64,000 nt of DNA from JAVBSX01 sp051660685 (GTDB lineage: Bacteria; Planctomycetota; Planctomycetia; Pirellulales; Thermoguttaceae), in assembly GCA_051660685.1 (NCBI GenBank), contig JBOFQB010000112.1, positions 1 through 64,000 on the forward strand. The letters run 5' to 3'. The notes under the pieces were generated by a model, which saw nothing but the letters and a program-made list of their open reading frames with translations, was not told the origin of the DNA and made no database searches. Below are positions 52,473 to 61,042 of the stretch, one piece after another. Each line of letters opens with the position of its first letter. The first letter of the stretch is position 1. Made by a program: the position numbers and the translations under genes.

Positions 52473-53465
52473 TCATTTTCTTCTTCGATTCAGAAAAGCT
52501 GAAAGAGCAGCATCGAGCGGATCACTGGTCCGAAACAGCATGTAATCGGCCTGATGTTGTAACGCGCCCCTTTTGATTTCGTCCAAGTACATTTGAACAG
52601 CGTCAAGATAATCTTTTCGCAATGTTTTGGGGTCACAACGAAGAATCGAGGGGATGTCAAGACCTTCAAATTGAACAGGCCGGTTGAACGGAAAATCAAG
52701 TTCCTGATCGTCCATAATGTGCAACACCATAACATCCTGATTGCGACTCCGCAAATGTCTTAATCCGTCAAAAAGCCCCTCTCGTTTGACAAGCAGATCA
52801 GAAATCAGAACGACCAGACCATGTTGGGGAATCGTCTCGGTCATTTCCAAAAGCGGTTCCCGACAATCAGGAATTGCGGATGTAACTTGGTTGAACATTT
52901 CTTCAAATGAAACCGTTGATTCCCGCTTGGTTTCTCTTCTTGATTGTCCTGATTGCTTTCTCGATTGTCCCAATTGTTGTAATTGCCCTCTTTCTCTTGA
53001 CGGTTCGGATTGTTGCAACAACGTAATCATGGAACCCAGTTGCGAACCTTTATTGCGAGCGGGCAAGACATTACGAAGTCGATCATCAAACGTCATGCAA
53101 CCGACTGCATCCTGCTGTTTGAGCGCAAGTAAGGCAAGTGATGCGGCAATTGTACAAGCATATTCGTATTTGGTAAAAACGCCCGATCCCAATTGCATAC
53201 TTGGCGAAACATCGAGCAAAATCATACAACGTAAATTCGTGTCAACCTCATACTGTTTGACATACATACGATCCTGTCTCGCCCAAACTTTCCAATCGAC
53301 ATTGCGCGGATCATCCCCCGGCACATATTGTCGATGTTGCCGGAATTCAACCGAATTGCCGAAATGCCGACTTGCGTGCATTCCGCTCAGAACCCCTTCG
53401 ACGACATGTCGGGCCCGCAATTCCAAGCGGGAAAGACGTTTTAAGGTTTCTGGATGAAAGAACAT
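52473..53465 (-). CDS. DUF58 domain protein (MoxR-associated type)
   Basis: A 330-residue protein of the DUF58 family, vWA-like proteins usually encoded beside MoxR AAA ATPases. The start MFFHPETLKRLSRLELRARH is the standard N-terminus. Conserved elements follow: HRQYVPGDDPRNVDWKVWAR, then the MIDAS-like DVSPSMQLGSG and LVVLISDLL. A Gln/Arg/Ser-rich insertion (LQQLGQSRKQSGQSRRE) of about 30 residues sits in the middle of the domain. No MoxR gene is adjacent, which is unusual. An extended frame upstream of 53465 would run through the heptanucleotide tract and is rejected. It converges on ispE with 7 bp between stops. Confidence 0.9.
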   Translation of the reverse strand: MFFHPETLKRLSRLELRARHVVEGVLSGMHASRHFGNSVEFRQHRQYVPGDDPRNVDWKVWARQDRMYVKQYEVDTNLRCMILLDVSPSMQLGSGVFTKYEYACTIAASLALLALKQQDAVGCMTFDDRLRNVLPARNKGSQLGSMITLLQQSEPSRERGQLQQLGQSRKQSGQSRRETKRESTVSFEEMFNQVTSAIPDCREPLLEMTETIPQHGLVVLISDLLVKREGLFDGLRHLRSRNQDVMVLHIMDDQELDFPFNRPVQFEGLDIPSILRCDPKTLRKDYLDAVQMYLDEIKRGALQHQADYMLFRTSDPLDAALSAFLNRRRK

Positions 53466-53466
53466 G

Positions 53467-53508
53467 AGGAGTAGGGGATAGGGATTAGGGGATTGGGAAT
53501 AGGGGGGA
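53467..53508 (-). repeat. Heptanucleotide CCCCTAT-type tract
   Basis: GAGTAGGGGATAGGGATTAG and following GGGGATTGGGAATAGGGGGG on the plus strand, i.e. the CCCCTAT-type repeat read on the minus strand, immediately upstream of the DUF58 start codon. Confidence 0.65.
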
Positions 53509-53570
53509 TAAAAAAAAGAGGGAAGCGGGAAAGAGAACAGCATTACGCAAGACAACAGGAAAAAATTGGA

Positions 53571-53702
53571 CGCTCTCGCAGTGTTCGCGGAGTTCGCCGA
53601 GAAGATACAAAGTTCAAACGACACACATAGGCAAGGTTTTTCGGTTGTTCTGCGTGAAATCTGTCACAATCTCTCTGCGTCCTTTGCGACTCTGCGAGAA
53701 AC
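53571..53702. repeat. Inverted-repeat element with GCGAGAAAC-type ends
   Basis: About 130 bp with imperfect terminal inverted repeats: GCTCTCGCAGTGTTCGCGGA on the left (53572 on) and, on the other strand, GTTTCTCGCAGAGTCGCAAA from the right end (53702). The TCTGCGAGAAAC-type sequence is of a kind I recall from dispersed repeats of several environmental phyla. No coding capacity. Just outside it lies a short direct repeat, GTACCCCCA (about 53705 and 53747). Confidence 0.5.
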
Positions 53703-53888
53703 AGTACCCCCAAAAAACGACCTTCTTACTTCTCCCGGCACTGTACCCCCAACGCGAAATAAAAGGTATAACATGTTGAGGTAACACGTTGAGAAAGTCG
53801 AGTATAGCAGGTCGGGGGAAAACAACCAAGACTGTTGATTCGTTTTTTCTCTTTCCGCTTTTTTCTTTCAGCGACAAAGGAGCTATTC

Positions 53889-55304
53889 ATGAAAGTTGGT
53901 CTGTTTGGGATCGGTTTGGACACTTATTGGGCACAATTTGCGGGCTTGCATGACCGTTTGGTCGGGTATCAGAATGAAATTGCCGGACAACTTGCCGGTT
54001 TTGGAGCCGATGTCGTCAACCTGGGTTTGGTTGACAATCCGGTCAAAGCAAGAGAAGCAGCTGAACGGTTCAGGAAAGAAGACGTTTCGCTCATCTTTCT
54101 TTACGTCTCGACGTATGCTCTCTCCTCAACCGTCTTGCCGGTTGTCCAAAAAGCCCAAGTTCCCGTCATTGTCCTCAATCTGCAACCGTCCAACGCAATT
54201 GATTATGCCAGTTTTAACCAATTGGGGGATCGGACGAAAATGACCGGGGAATGGTTGGTGCATTGTCAAGCATGTAGTGTCCCCGAAATCGCCAATGTTT
54301 TTCTAAGGTCTAACATTCCCTTTCAACAGGTAACAGGTGTTTTGCGGGATGATCCGGTTGCATGGAAGAAAATCGAAGATTGGATTCATGCTGCAAATGT
54401 TGCCGAAATCATCCGCAACAATCGGGTTGGATTGCTTGGTCATTATTATTGCGGGATGCTTGACATTTACTCGGATTTGACGCAACATTCGGCAATGTTG
54501 GGGAATCATTTCGAGTTCATTGAAATGAGTGAACTGAAGTCGATCAGGGAACAGGTTGATTCCGAGTCGCTTGAACGGAAAATGACTGAGATTCGTCATC
54601 ATTTTGATGTTGAGCCGGACTGTTCGGGCGAAGAATTACTCCGGGCTGCAAAAACGTCCGTCGCGCTCGATCAAATCGTCGCCAATCACAAGCTCGGTTC
54701 ACTCGCCTATTTCGTCAACGGAACCGGAGATGAGACTTATGTCGATCTGATTGCGTCCGTGATTGTCGGGAATTCCCTCTTAACGGCAAGAGGAATTCCA
54801 GTTGCAGGAGAATATGAGGTCAAAAATGTTCAAGCAATGAAGATTTTGGATTCATTCGGCGCGGGCGGTTCTTTTACCGAATTCTACGCAATGGACTTTA
54901 ACGATGATGTCATTCTGTTGGGACATGACGGTCCAGGTCATACAGCAATTGCAGAAGGAAAAACGAAGTTAAAACCGCTTAACGTGTTTCACGGAAAAGT
55001 TGGTTCAGGTCTCAGTGTCGAGATGCGGGTCAAAACCGGACCTGTCACTCTCCTGTCCGTTATTGACAGTCTGGACGGAACGTTGAAATTGTTGGTTGCA
55101 GAAGGTGAGACGGTTCCCGGACCAATCCTTGAAATTGGCAATACCAACAGTCGATACCGATTTTCATTGGGGACACGCGGTTTTATGGACACTTGGTGTT
55201 CTTATGGTCCCGCACATCATTGCGCAGTTGGAGTCGGTCATCTCGCCGAAAAAATCGAAATGCTGGGCCGCATTCTCGGAATTGAGGTGATTTGCGTCTG
55301 TTGA
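53889..55304 (+). CDS. L-arabinose/L-fucose isomerase-family protein
   Basis: A 471-residue member of the arabinose/fucose isomerase superfamily. The N-terminal Rossmann-like domain (MKVGLFGIGLDTYWAQF) and central domain match; Glu residues expected as metal ligands lie in GNSLLTARGIPVAGEYEVK and SFTEFYAMDF, with the C-terminal His in GHDGPGHTA. Members interconvert aldoses and ketoses such as L-arabinose and L-ribulose; the exact sugar is not clear, as the sequence differs from classical AraA. AAGGAG 8 bp upstream fixes the start at 53889 rather than an upstream in-frame ATG. Likely to feed pentose or deoxysugar catabolism together with xylulokinase. Confidence 0.85.
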   Translation: MKVGLFGIGLDTYWAQFAGLHDRLVGYQNEIAGQLAGFGADVVNLGLVDNPVKAREAAERFRKEDVSLIFLYVSTYALSSTVLPVVQKAQVPVIVLNLQPSNAIDYASFNQLGDRTKMTGEWLVHCQACSVPEIANVFLRSNIPFQQVTGVLRDDPVAWKKIEDWIHAANVAEIIRNNRVGLLGHYYCGMLDIYSDLTQHSAMLGNHFEFIEMSELKSIREQVDSESLERKMTEIRHHFDVEPDCSGEELLRAAKTSVALDQIVANHKLGSLAYFVNGTGDETYVDLIASVIVGNSLLTARGIPVAGEYEVKNVQAMKILDSFGAGGSFTEFYAMDFNDDVILLGHDGPGHTAIAEGKTKLKPLNVFHGKVGSGLSVEMRVKTGPVTLLSVIDSLDGTLKLLVAEGETVPGPILEIGNTNSRYRFSLGTRGFMDTWCSYGPAHHCAVGVGHLAEKIEMLGRILGIEVICVC

Positions 55305-55437
55305 GATTAACGACTAAATAAAATATAGCGATTGCATAGACCGAAAAAATTTTTTTCCGGGTTTCCCGACCAAAAAGGAGAACGGTTGCCTGTTTTAGAC
55401 GGGTATAATCGAGATAATGACTGTTGGAGTGAGAAGA

Positions 55438-55469
55438 GTTAGGGAATAGGGGCTGGGGTATAGGGAAAT
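55438..55469 (-). repeat. Heptanucleotide CCCCTAT-type tract (minus-sense)
   Basis: GTTAGGGAATAGGGGCTGGG and then GTATAGGGAAA on the plus strand, the reverse-complement of the CCCCTAT family. It faces the plus-sense tract at 55561-55603. Confidence 0.6.
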
Positions 55470-55560
55470 GAAAGACAACGGAATCCCGCAAGTCAACCGA
55501 TTTTGCCCTTTTCCTGTACAGTATCCTTTTGTTGTTCGGTTTGATTCCCTTTCTCTCTCT

Positions 55561-55603
55561 ATCCTACCCCCTGTTCCCTAGTCCCTATCCCTCATTCCCT
55601 AAT
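55561..55603 (+). repeat. Heptanucleotide CCCCTAT-type tract before glgA
   Basis: Pyrimidine-rich 7-mers (CCCCCTG, TTCCCTA, GTCCCTA, TCCCTCA, TTCCCTA) ending just before the ATG of glgA. There is no Shine-Dalgarno, so this tract occupies its position. Confidence 0.6.
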
Positions 55604-55604
55604 C

Positions 55605-57080
55605 ATGCACATCCTCTTTACAACCAGTGAAGCAGCACCGTTTGCCCAAACAGGCGGATTGGCGGATGTTTGCTCGGCTCTTCCGATTGCTCTGAATCAG
55701 CTCGGTCACGATGTAACGGTCGTTTTGCCCGCTTATCGAAGTGTTTTTCATGCCGGTTTACCAATTCAAACACTGGGAAAGGAAATCGAGATTCCCTTTG
55801 GACACCGTATTGTGAAAGGAAACTTACTTGAATCCGCTTTTCCCGGTTCAACCGTTCGGGTGATTCTGTTGCAGCAGGATCATTACTATGACCGAAGTGG
55901 AATTTACAATTTTTATGGTCATGATTTTGCGGACAATTGTGAACGATTTGTTTTTTTGTCCCGGGGAGTGTTTGAAATCATTGAGGCACTTGAGTTGGAT
56001 GTGGACATCATTCACGCGAATGATTGGCAAACCGGTTTGGTCCCGGCGTATCACAAGTTAAATTACGGAAAACGACCGCATTACAGCCGAATCAAAACGG
56101 TTTTGACAATTCACAATCTGGCGTATCAAGGGGTTTTTTGGCATATTGACATGCCCTTGACCGGTTTGGGTTGGGAGTATTTCAATTACGAACAGTTGGA
56201 GTTTTATGGAAACATTAACTTTCTTAAAGCAGGAATTGTCTTTGCCGACCAAATCAGTACGGTCAGTCCCCGTTATGCAGCCGAAATCCAGACCCCGGAA
56301 TATGGTTGCAATCTCGATTCCGTTCTCCGTTTACGAACGAATCATCTGCAAGGAATTTTGAACGGAATTGACACGAATCGTTGGAATCCGGCAAATGACC
56401 CGAATCTTATTGCCCCTTATTCGGTTGAAGACGTTTTTGAAAAAAAACCGGCTTGTAAAGCGGAATTGCAACGAATCATGGGATTGGAACAGCGGGCTGA
56501 CATTCCGATTTTCGGCTTAGTCGGACGATTTGCTTACCAAAAGGGGATTGATTATGTTCTGGAGTCGATCCCAGATTGGGTTGAAAATCATAATGTTCAG
56601 TATTGCATTCTCGGAACGGGAGATCAAAGTATGGAACAGCGACTTGGGAAAATGCAGGAACGGTTTCCCAACAATGTTGCGATTCGTCTTGAATTTTCCG
56701 ATTCCTTAGCACATCAAATTGAAGCGGGTTCGGACATGTTTCTTATGCCAAGTCGTTATGAACCTTGCGGATTGAACCAGATGTACAGTCTACGTTATGG
56801 AACTGTTCCCATTGTCCGTGAAACAGGCGGTTTAGCAGATACGGTTGTGGACGCCAATCCCGAAACGATTGCAAACGGAACGGCGAACGGATTCCGTTTT
56901 GCGGGGACTTGGTTGCATGATTTTAACGAAACAGTTTGGCGTGCTCTTGAATGTTATCTGGAACGACCTGATGATTGGAAACAGATCGTACAAAACGGTA
57001 TGCGGGGTGATTGGGGTTGGGAGAAGAGCGCAAAACAGTATTGCCAATTGTATGAGAAACTGTTAGAAGGTAGGGGATAG
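55605..57080 (+). CDS. glgA: Glycogen synthase (ADP-glucose type, GT5)
   Basis: Extends alpha-1,4-glucan from ADP-glucose. The 491-residue length and landmarks fit GT5: N-terminal FTTSEAAPFAQTGGLADV, LTIHNLAYQG, ILNGIDTNRWNP, GLVGRFAYQKGID and the C-terminal LMPSRYEPCGLNQMYSLRYG with the conserved Glu and the TGGLADTV tail. An oddity is Gln15 where most members have Lys in the KxGGL motif that contacts the ADP-glucose phosphates. The stop codon is formed within a GGTAGGGGATAG run of the heptanucleotide family. No glgB, glgC or glgP is nearby. Confidence 0.94.
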   Translation: MHILFTTSEAAPFAQTGGLADVCSALPIALNQLGHDVTVVLPAYRSVFHAGLPIQTLGKEIEIPFGHRIVKGNLLESAFPGSTVRVILLQQDHYYDRSGIYNFYGHDFADNCERFVFLSRGVFEIIEALELDVDIIHANDWQTGLVPAYHKLNYGKRPHYSRIKTVLTIHNLAYQGVFWHIDMPLTGLGWEYFNYEQLEFYGNINFLKAGIVFADQISTVSPRYAAEIQTPEYGCNLDSVLRLRTNHLQGILNGIDTNRWNPANDPNLIAPYSVEDVFEKKPACKAELQRIMGLEQRADIPIFGLVGRFAYQKGIDYVLESIPDWVENHNVQYCILGTGDQSMEQRLGKMQERFPNNVAIRLEFSDSLAHQIEAGSDMFLMPSRYEPCGLNQMYSLRYGTVPIVRETGGLADTVVDANPETIANGTANGFRFAGTWLHDFNETVWRALECYLERPDDWKQIVQNGMRGDWGWEKSAKQYCQLYEKLLEGRG

Positions 57081-57083
57081 GGA
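57066..57083 (-). repeat. Short heptanucleotide CCCCTAT-type tract at glgA stop
   Basis: GAAGGTAGGGGATAGGGACC: the last codons of glgA and its TAG stop lie within it. A copy of the GCGCGTA palindrome family begins 8 bp further on, the same neighbourhood as at 9728-9880. Confidence 0.5.
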
Positions 57084-57090
57084 CCTTATT

Positions 57091-57163
57091 GTTTAGCCGC
57101 AATACAACGTATCGCGCGTTCTGAGATTTCAATACGCGCGGAATGTTGTTCCTCGGCTCAATG
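57091..57163. repeat. GCGCGTA palindrome family, copy 2
   Basis: A shorter relative of 9728-9823: GTTTAGCCGCAATACAACG on the left, then inverted repeat CGCGCGT/ACGCGCG around a 14-bp loop, then GGAATGTTGTTCCTCGGCTC on the right. It shares the outer arms with copy 1 but lacks about 20 bp of its loop. Confidence 0.55.
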
Positions 57164-57485
57164 ACATTTTTAGGTCAAGAGGGCAAACATCGATTTTGTT
57201 TCGGTTTTTCAAAAGGTAATTTGGCGGGCTGATCCTTTACTAATTCCTTCAGTATTTTGAAGTCAATAAATTTTTCTGCCAACATGTTAGACCCCAACAC
57301 GGGAAATTAAATGTACAAGTGTTTAATTATGACTCACCGAGAGGAATTTTCAAGCCGAATAATTTCGGTCTTGCCCTTTCTGTCCGTTTTGAGTACCATG
57401 TGACACTAATGAATGATTGCCCTGTTGGAATCGGGCAAATCGGATGCTTGTCGACAATTTTGCGTCTTGAAGAAAGGAATGACAC
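57164..57485. other. Intergenic region upstream of the lipoprotein gene
   Basis: About 320 bp of A/T-rich sequence with no gene or repeat recognised; it ends in AAGGAATGACAC, a fair ribosome site for the next start. Confidence 0.4.
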
Positions 57486-58706
57486 ATGCAAATGCGGATC
57501 AAGGAAGTAACAGTCCAAACTCTCGTGTTTCTAACCCTGATTGGTTGCATTTTCTGTTGGAGTGGTTGTGGAAAGACCAATACAGAAGTGACAACGGAGA
57601 AGAATGCGGCTGTTGAATCACAAAAAAAGGGAAACCGTGACGACAACGAACCTAAGCTCCCTCTTCCTGACGAAAAGGAATTGACGCAATTGGTGAAAGT
57701 TGCGATTTGGAAAGACAATTTCGCCAACCTTCCGTATGAAGTGACTGATTGTACTGTCAATTGGGTTGAAAAAACCCCAACTGCTTGTTCGGGCACTTTT
57801 TCTGCAACATTGAAAACGACGGAGAACCTTTATCAATCGGTCGATCAGCGCAAAGCGTTTGAAAAACTCGGAATTGACAACCTCTATGAAGGTGAATTGA
57901 ATGTTGCGAGAGAGAAAACGTATAAACTGAACGATCCTTATAAAACCCATTTGCAAAGTGGATTCCCAGAAGACAATTTTTACACCTTTTCCTTTTATGA
58001 CGTTGCGAAAAAAATAGGGACGGAAGAAAAAATTCTCGGGACTGCCGAACTCAAGTCTTTCGGTAATACTTGGGAGGTTCAGACCTCTTTGCGATCCCGA
58101 CCTGAACATTTTACGGATATAGAAAGTCTGGGGTCTCGTGCAAATCGTCTTGATGATCCGGCAACCGCAACGGCGATTCAGGCGATTCTTCAGAAACGAA
58201 AAGATTACGTCGAGAAAGTTGATTCAACAATACTGGAAATGGAAAAGGCCCGACAAGAAGCGTTAGATGTTCAGAAAAAATTGATTTCTGAATTCATTCA
58301 ACCGGGGTATCGTTATGAAGGGTCATTCCGATCAGCGAACCCGCAATCTTATCCTGAAACGGGAAAGGTATCCGTTGTTTTTGGTAATTATCAGGTTGGG
58401 GACACGATCATTGACGGAGAGTATTTTAACCCGGATGTCCCGGAAATTAAACGGCAGTTTACCATTTCTCTGATTCCCTTTGACGGAAAAGGTTCGGAGT
58501 ATCCCATTATCGGCACGTTAACGAAACCCCCGCGTTTTTCCAAGGATATTGGTGATGAACGATTGTATAAGGGAATGTTGTTGTTGATGAACGATTCCCG
58601 AGATACGATTGGTATGAAGTTTGAAAACGGAAAACTCATCATTGGGGTCTTTGCAAGCGGTTGGGGAACTGTCTATTTGGATATGGGACAACCGATCAAG
58701 AACTAA
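57486..58706 (+). CDS. Putative lipoprotein of unknown function
   Basis: A 406-residue predicted lipoprotein: hydrophobic signal (TLVFLTLIGCIFCW) followed by a lipobox-like WSGC at about residues 25-28, then a charged linker. The body holds beta-rich segments (DCTVNWVEKTPTACSGTFSA, WEVQTSLRSRPEHF) and, after a helix/coiled region (about 235-275, VDSTILEMEKARQEALDVQK), a C-terminal strand-rich domain (YRYEGSFRSANPQSYPETGK). I do not recognise a family; the two strand-rich halves may be repeats of one fold. AAGGA 7 bp before the ATG supports this start. A strong terminator follows. Confidence 0.7.
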   Translation: MQMRIKEVTVQTLVFLTLIGCIFCWSGCGKTNTEVTTEKNAAVESQKKGNRDDNEPKLPLPDEKELTQLVKVAIWKDNFANLPYEVTDCTVNWVEKTPTACSGTFSATLKTTENLYQSVDQRKAFEKLGIDNLYEGELNVAREKTYKLNDPYKTHLQSGFPEDNFYTFSFYDVAKKIGTEEKILGTAELKSFGNTWEVQTSLRSRPEHFTDIESLGSRANRLDDPATATAIQAILQKRKDYVEKVDSTILEMEKARQEALDVQKKLISEFIQPGYRYEGSFRSANPQSYPETGKVSVVFGNYQVGDTIIDGEYFNPDVPEIKRQFTISLIPFDGKGSEYPIIGTLTKPPRFSKDIGDERLYKGMLLLMNDSRDTIGMKFENGKLIIGVFASGWGTVYLDMGQPIKN

Positions 58707-58736
58707 CGGAATCGGAACGGATTGACACAAGGGAAA

Positions 58737-58775
58737 TGAGGAAGTCGTGAGCGCTGAACGACTTCCTCACTTTTT
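58737..58775 (+). terminator. Rho-independent terminator after the lipoprotein gene
   Basis: A perfect 12-bp stem, TGAGGAAGTCGT (58737-58748) and ACGACTTCCTCA (58758-58769), with a 9-base loop, followed by CTTTTTCTTT. It ends the plus-strand transcript just before the 3' end of the convergent fumarase gene. Confidence 0.85.
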
Positions 58776-58777
58776 CT

Positions 58778-60196
58778 TTACACCATTTTCCAGGGATCGA
58801 GAGCGGTTTCGAGTTCCTCAACGGGAAGAATGTTCTTTTCCAGACAAAGTTCTCGGACCGTTTTTCCGGCGTCATACGCTTCTTTGGCAATTGCGGCTGC
58901 TTTTTCATAACCGAGGATCGGGTTCAAACCCGTTGCAATTGCCAAACTCTTTTCAACGGACAAGCGACATTGTTCTTCATTGGGCTGCATTTCTTGCAGA
59001 CATTTTTGGGTGAACAGTGAAACGGCGTGAATCAGGAGTCGGACACTTTCAAGGGCAACATCGGCAAGAAGCGGCATCATAATGTTCAGCTGGAATTGTC
59101 CCCCAACCGAACCGGCCAATGAAACGGTTGTGTCATTACCGATTACTTTTGCAGCAACCTGCATAAGACTTTCGCAGAGAACCGGATTGACTTTTCCCGG
59201 CATAATGGAACTGCCCGGTTGCAGATCGGGCAGGATGATTTCTTGGATTCCACAACGGGGACCGGATGAAAGAAAGCGAATATTATTGGCGATATTCAGT
59301 AAAGTAACGGCGACACTTTTCAGGAGGGAATGTGTTGTGACAATTCCATCTCGTTGAGCGTTTGCTTCAAAATGGTTTTCGGCTTCACAAAAGGGCAATT
59401 GGGTTTGGGCTGCAATTTTTTCGACGACTTTTGACGCGAATTCGGGATGAGTGTTAATCCCGGTTCCAACGGCGGTCCCGCCAATTGGGAGTTCCATGAT
59501 CGGTTCCAGACTCATTTTGGCTCTCTCTTGGGCCAATTGCAATTGTCGCGCCAAACCGCTCATTTCCTGTCCCAAAGTGAGCGGGGTTGCGTCAACCAGA
59601 TGAGTCCGACCAATTTTCAGAATGTTGGACCATGATTCGGCTTTTTCCTGCAAAACATCAGTCGCCTTTTGGAGTGTCGGAATCAATCCCTGAGAAATGG
59701 ACCGGGCAAGTGCAATATGAATCGCCGTTGGAAAGGTGTCATTTGTACTTTGCCCCATGTTGACATGATCGTTGGGATGAATCGGCTTCTTGGAGGAGTC
59801 AAGCGGAAAACCGAGCATTTCAGACGCTCTGTTCGCAATCACCTCATTGGCGTTCATGTTCGAGGAGGTCCCCGAACCGGTCTGGAAAACGTCAATCGGG
59901 AATTCAGTGTCCCATTTTCCCTCATAAACTTCCCAAGCAGCTGCAATAAGGGCGTTTGCCGTTTCTTCCGAAAGAGGAGCCCGACCGGTCGTCAACAGAG
60001 CCAATTCGAGATGAGTTTTTGCGGCCCCCCATTTGACCAGACCGATTGCATGAATCAGTTCGTTGGGGATCGGACGACCCGAAATAGGGAAGTTGTGGAC
60101 CGCCCTCATTGTTTGCGGACCAAAATACGCCGTTTGGGGAATTTTAACCGTTCCCATTGTGTCCTGCTCCAGTCTCATTTGTTCCTCTTTTGTCAT
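58778..60196 (-). CDS. fumC: Fumarate hydratase, class II
   Basis: Interconverts fumarate and malate without an iron-sulfur cluster. At 472 residues from the ATG at 60196 it matches the class. Signatures: TGSGTSSNMNANEVIANRA, the HPNDHVNMGQSTND loop with substrate-binding residues, GRTHLVDATPLTLGQE with the catalytic His, and the mobile GSSIMPGKVNPV loop with the catalytic Ser. An upstream in-frame extension (to 60400) lacks the family's N-terminus and is rejected; AGAGGGA precedes the chosen start. Related aspartase differs in the GSS loop context, and fumarase is favoured. With gltA at the other end of the window it supports a (possibly partial) TCA cycle. Confidence 0.93.
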   Translation of the reverse strand: MTKEEQMRLEQDTMGTVKIPQTAYFGPQTMRAVHNFPISGRPIPNELIHAIGLVKWGAAKTHLELALLTTGRAPLSEETANALIAAAWEVYEGKWDTEFPIDVFQTGSGTSSNMNANEVIANRASEMLGFPLDSSKKPIHPNDHVNMGQSTNDTFPTAIHIALARSISQGLIPTLQKATDVLQEKAESWSNILKIGRTHLVDATPLTLGQEMSGLARQLQLAQERAKMSLEPIMELPIGGTAVGTGINTHPEFASKVVEKIAAQTQLPFCEAENHFEANAQRDGIVTTHSLLKSVAVTLLNIANNIRFLSSGPRCGIQEIILPDLQPGSSIMPGKVNPVLCESLMQVAAKVIGNDTTVSLAGSVGGQFQLNIMMPLLADVALESVRLLIHAVSLFTQKCLQEMQPNEEQCRLSVEKSLAIATGLNPILGYEKAAAIAKEAYDAGKTVRELCLEKNILPVEELETALDPWKMV

Positions 60197-60454
60197 TTTA
60201 TTCCCTCTGTTGTCGGATAAAAGGCAATCTTGCCGTTGTTTGCTCGCAATCCAGAATGCTGTGATCGGTTTTGTGTATCCCGTCTTTCCGCATTTCAGCC
60301 GACATTTTAACGATTTTGACGAAAAAGACAACGGTTTTTCGGACAAAGTGAGGGACAGGGTGTAAAATGGTGATGTTGGTGAAACGACCGGGCGGAACAT
60401 GCCGTATTGCCCTATCGAAAAATTTTCCTTATCCCTTTACCTCTATCACTTTCA

Positions 60455-60784
60455 ATGACGCCTTTTGTCGAGATTGTCATAACAACCTCTTCCGAACAGG
60501 AAGGGAAACGACTTGCCGAGATTCTGATCGAAAAAAAACTTGCAGCCTGTGTTCAGATTTCAGGTCCGATTCGGAGCACCTATACTTGGAAAGGACGACT
60601 CGAAACGTCCAAAGAATGGTTGTGTACCGTTAAAACCCGCATCTCCCTGTTTGATTTGGTTGCTCAAACAATTCGGGAAAATCATTCCTACGATTGCCCG
60701 CAAATTATCGCTGTCCCAATTCTTGCAGGAACAGCGGATTATTTGGATTGGTTAGATGAGGTTGTGCCGATTGTGTCGGATTAA
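60455..60784 (+). CDS. cutA: Divalent-cation tolerance protein CutA
   Basis: A 109-residue CutA1 protein, a small trimeric cytoplasmic protein implicated in divalent metal tolerance; its biochemical role is unsettled. Family features: TTSSEQEGKRLAEILIEKKL, the AACVQISGPIRSTYTWKG strand pair and the YDCPQIIAVPI motif, ending WLDEVV. The start at 60455 gives the usual N-terminus; an upstream in-frame ATG would add 16 non-conserved residues. It is divergent from fumC. Confidence 0.93.
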   Translation: MTPFVEIVITTSSEQEGKRLAEILIEKKLAACVQISGPIRSTYTWKGRLETSKEWLCTVKTRISLFDLVAQTIRENHSYDCPQIIAVPILAGTADYLDWLDEVVPIVSD

Positions 60785-61042
60785 CCAGTTAAGTTTACTC
60801 TTTTTTTCCAAATTGCCTATTTTTTTTATTACACGTCCATTGCCCTTTCTTCCGATCTTAACAATACTGAAATTCTCTGGATGTTGCGATTGATTTTTCG
60901 GCCCACAACTTTTTTTGTGGTGTTTTCTGGTGTTTTTTCAACCAGCTGACAAATCAACAGGGGCAGAACATCCCGGACTTTCGAATCGCTCTCCAATCGC
61001 CTTGTTCCTAATAACTGAAAGCAGCAGAGAAGAGAAAAGCAA
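60785..61042. other. Intergenic region upstream of the sigma factor
   Basis: About 260 bp. A small hairpin, CCACAA/TTGTGG, and a direct TGGTGTTTT repeat occur around 60903-60935, but no clear promoter or riboswitch is evident. Confidence 0.3.

Larger units (their letters stand above)
55305..55604. other. Intergenic region with two heptanucleotide tracts
   Basis: 300 bp containing tracts of the CCCCTAT-type repeat in both orientations: GGGAATAGGGGCTGGGGTAT (about 55442-55461, minus-sense) and CCCCCTGTTCCCTAGTCCCT (55567 on, plus-sense), the latter ending 2 bp before the glgA start. The two face each other and could pair. No gene seen. Confidence 0.6.
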
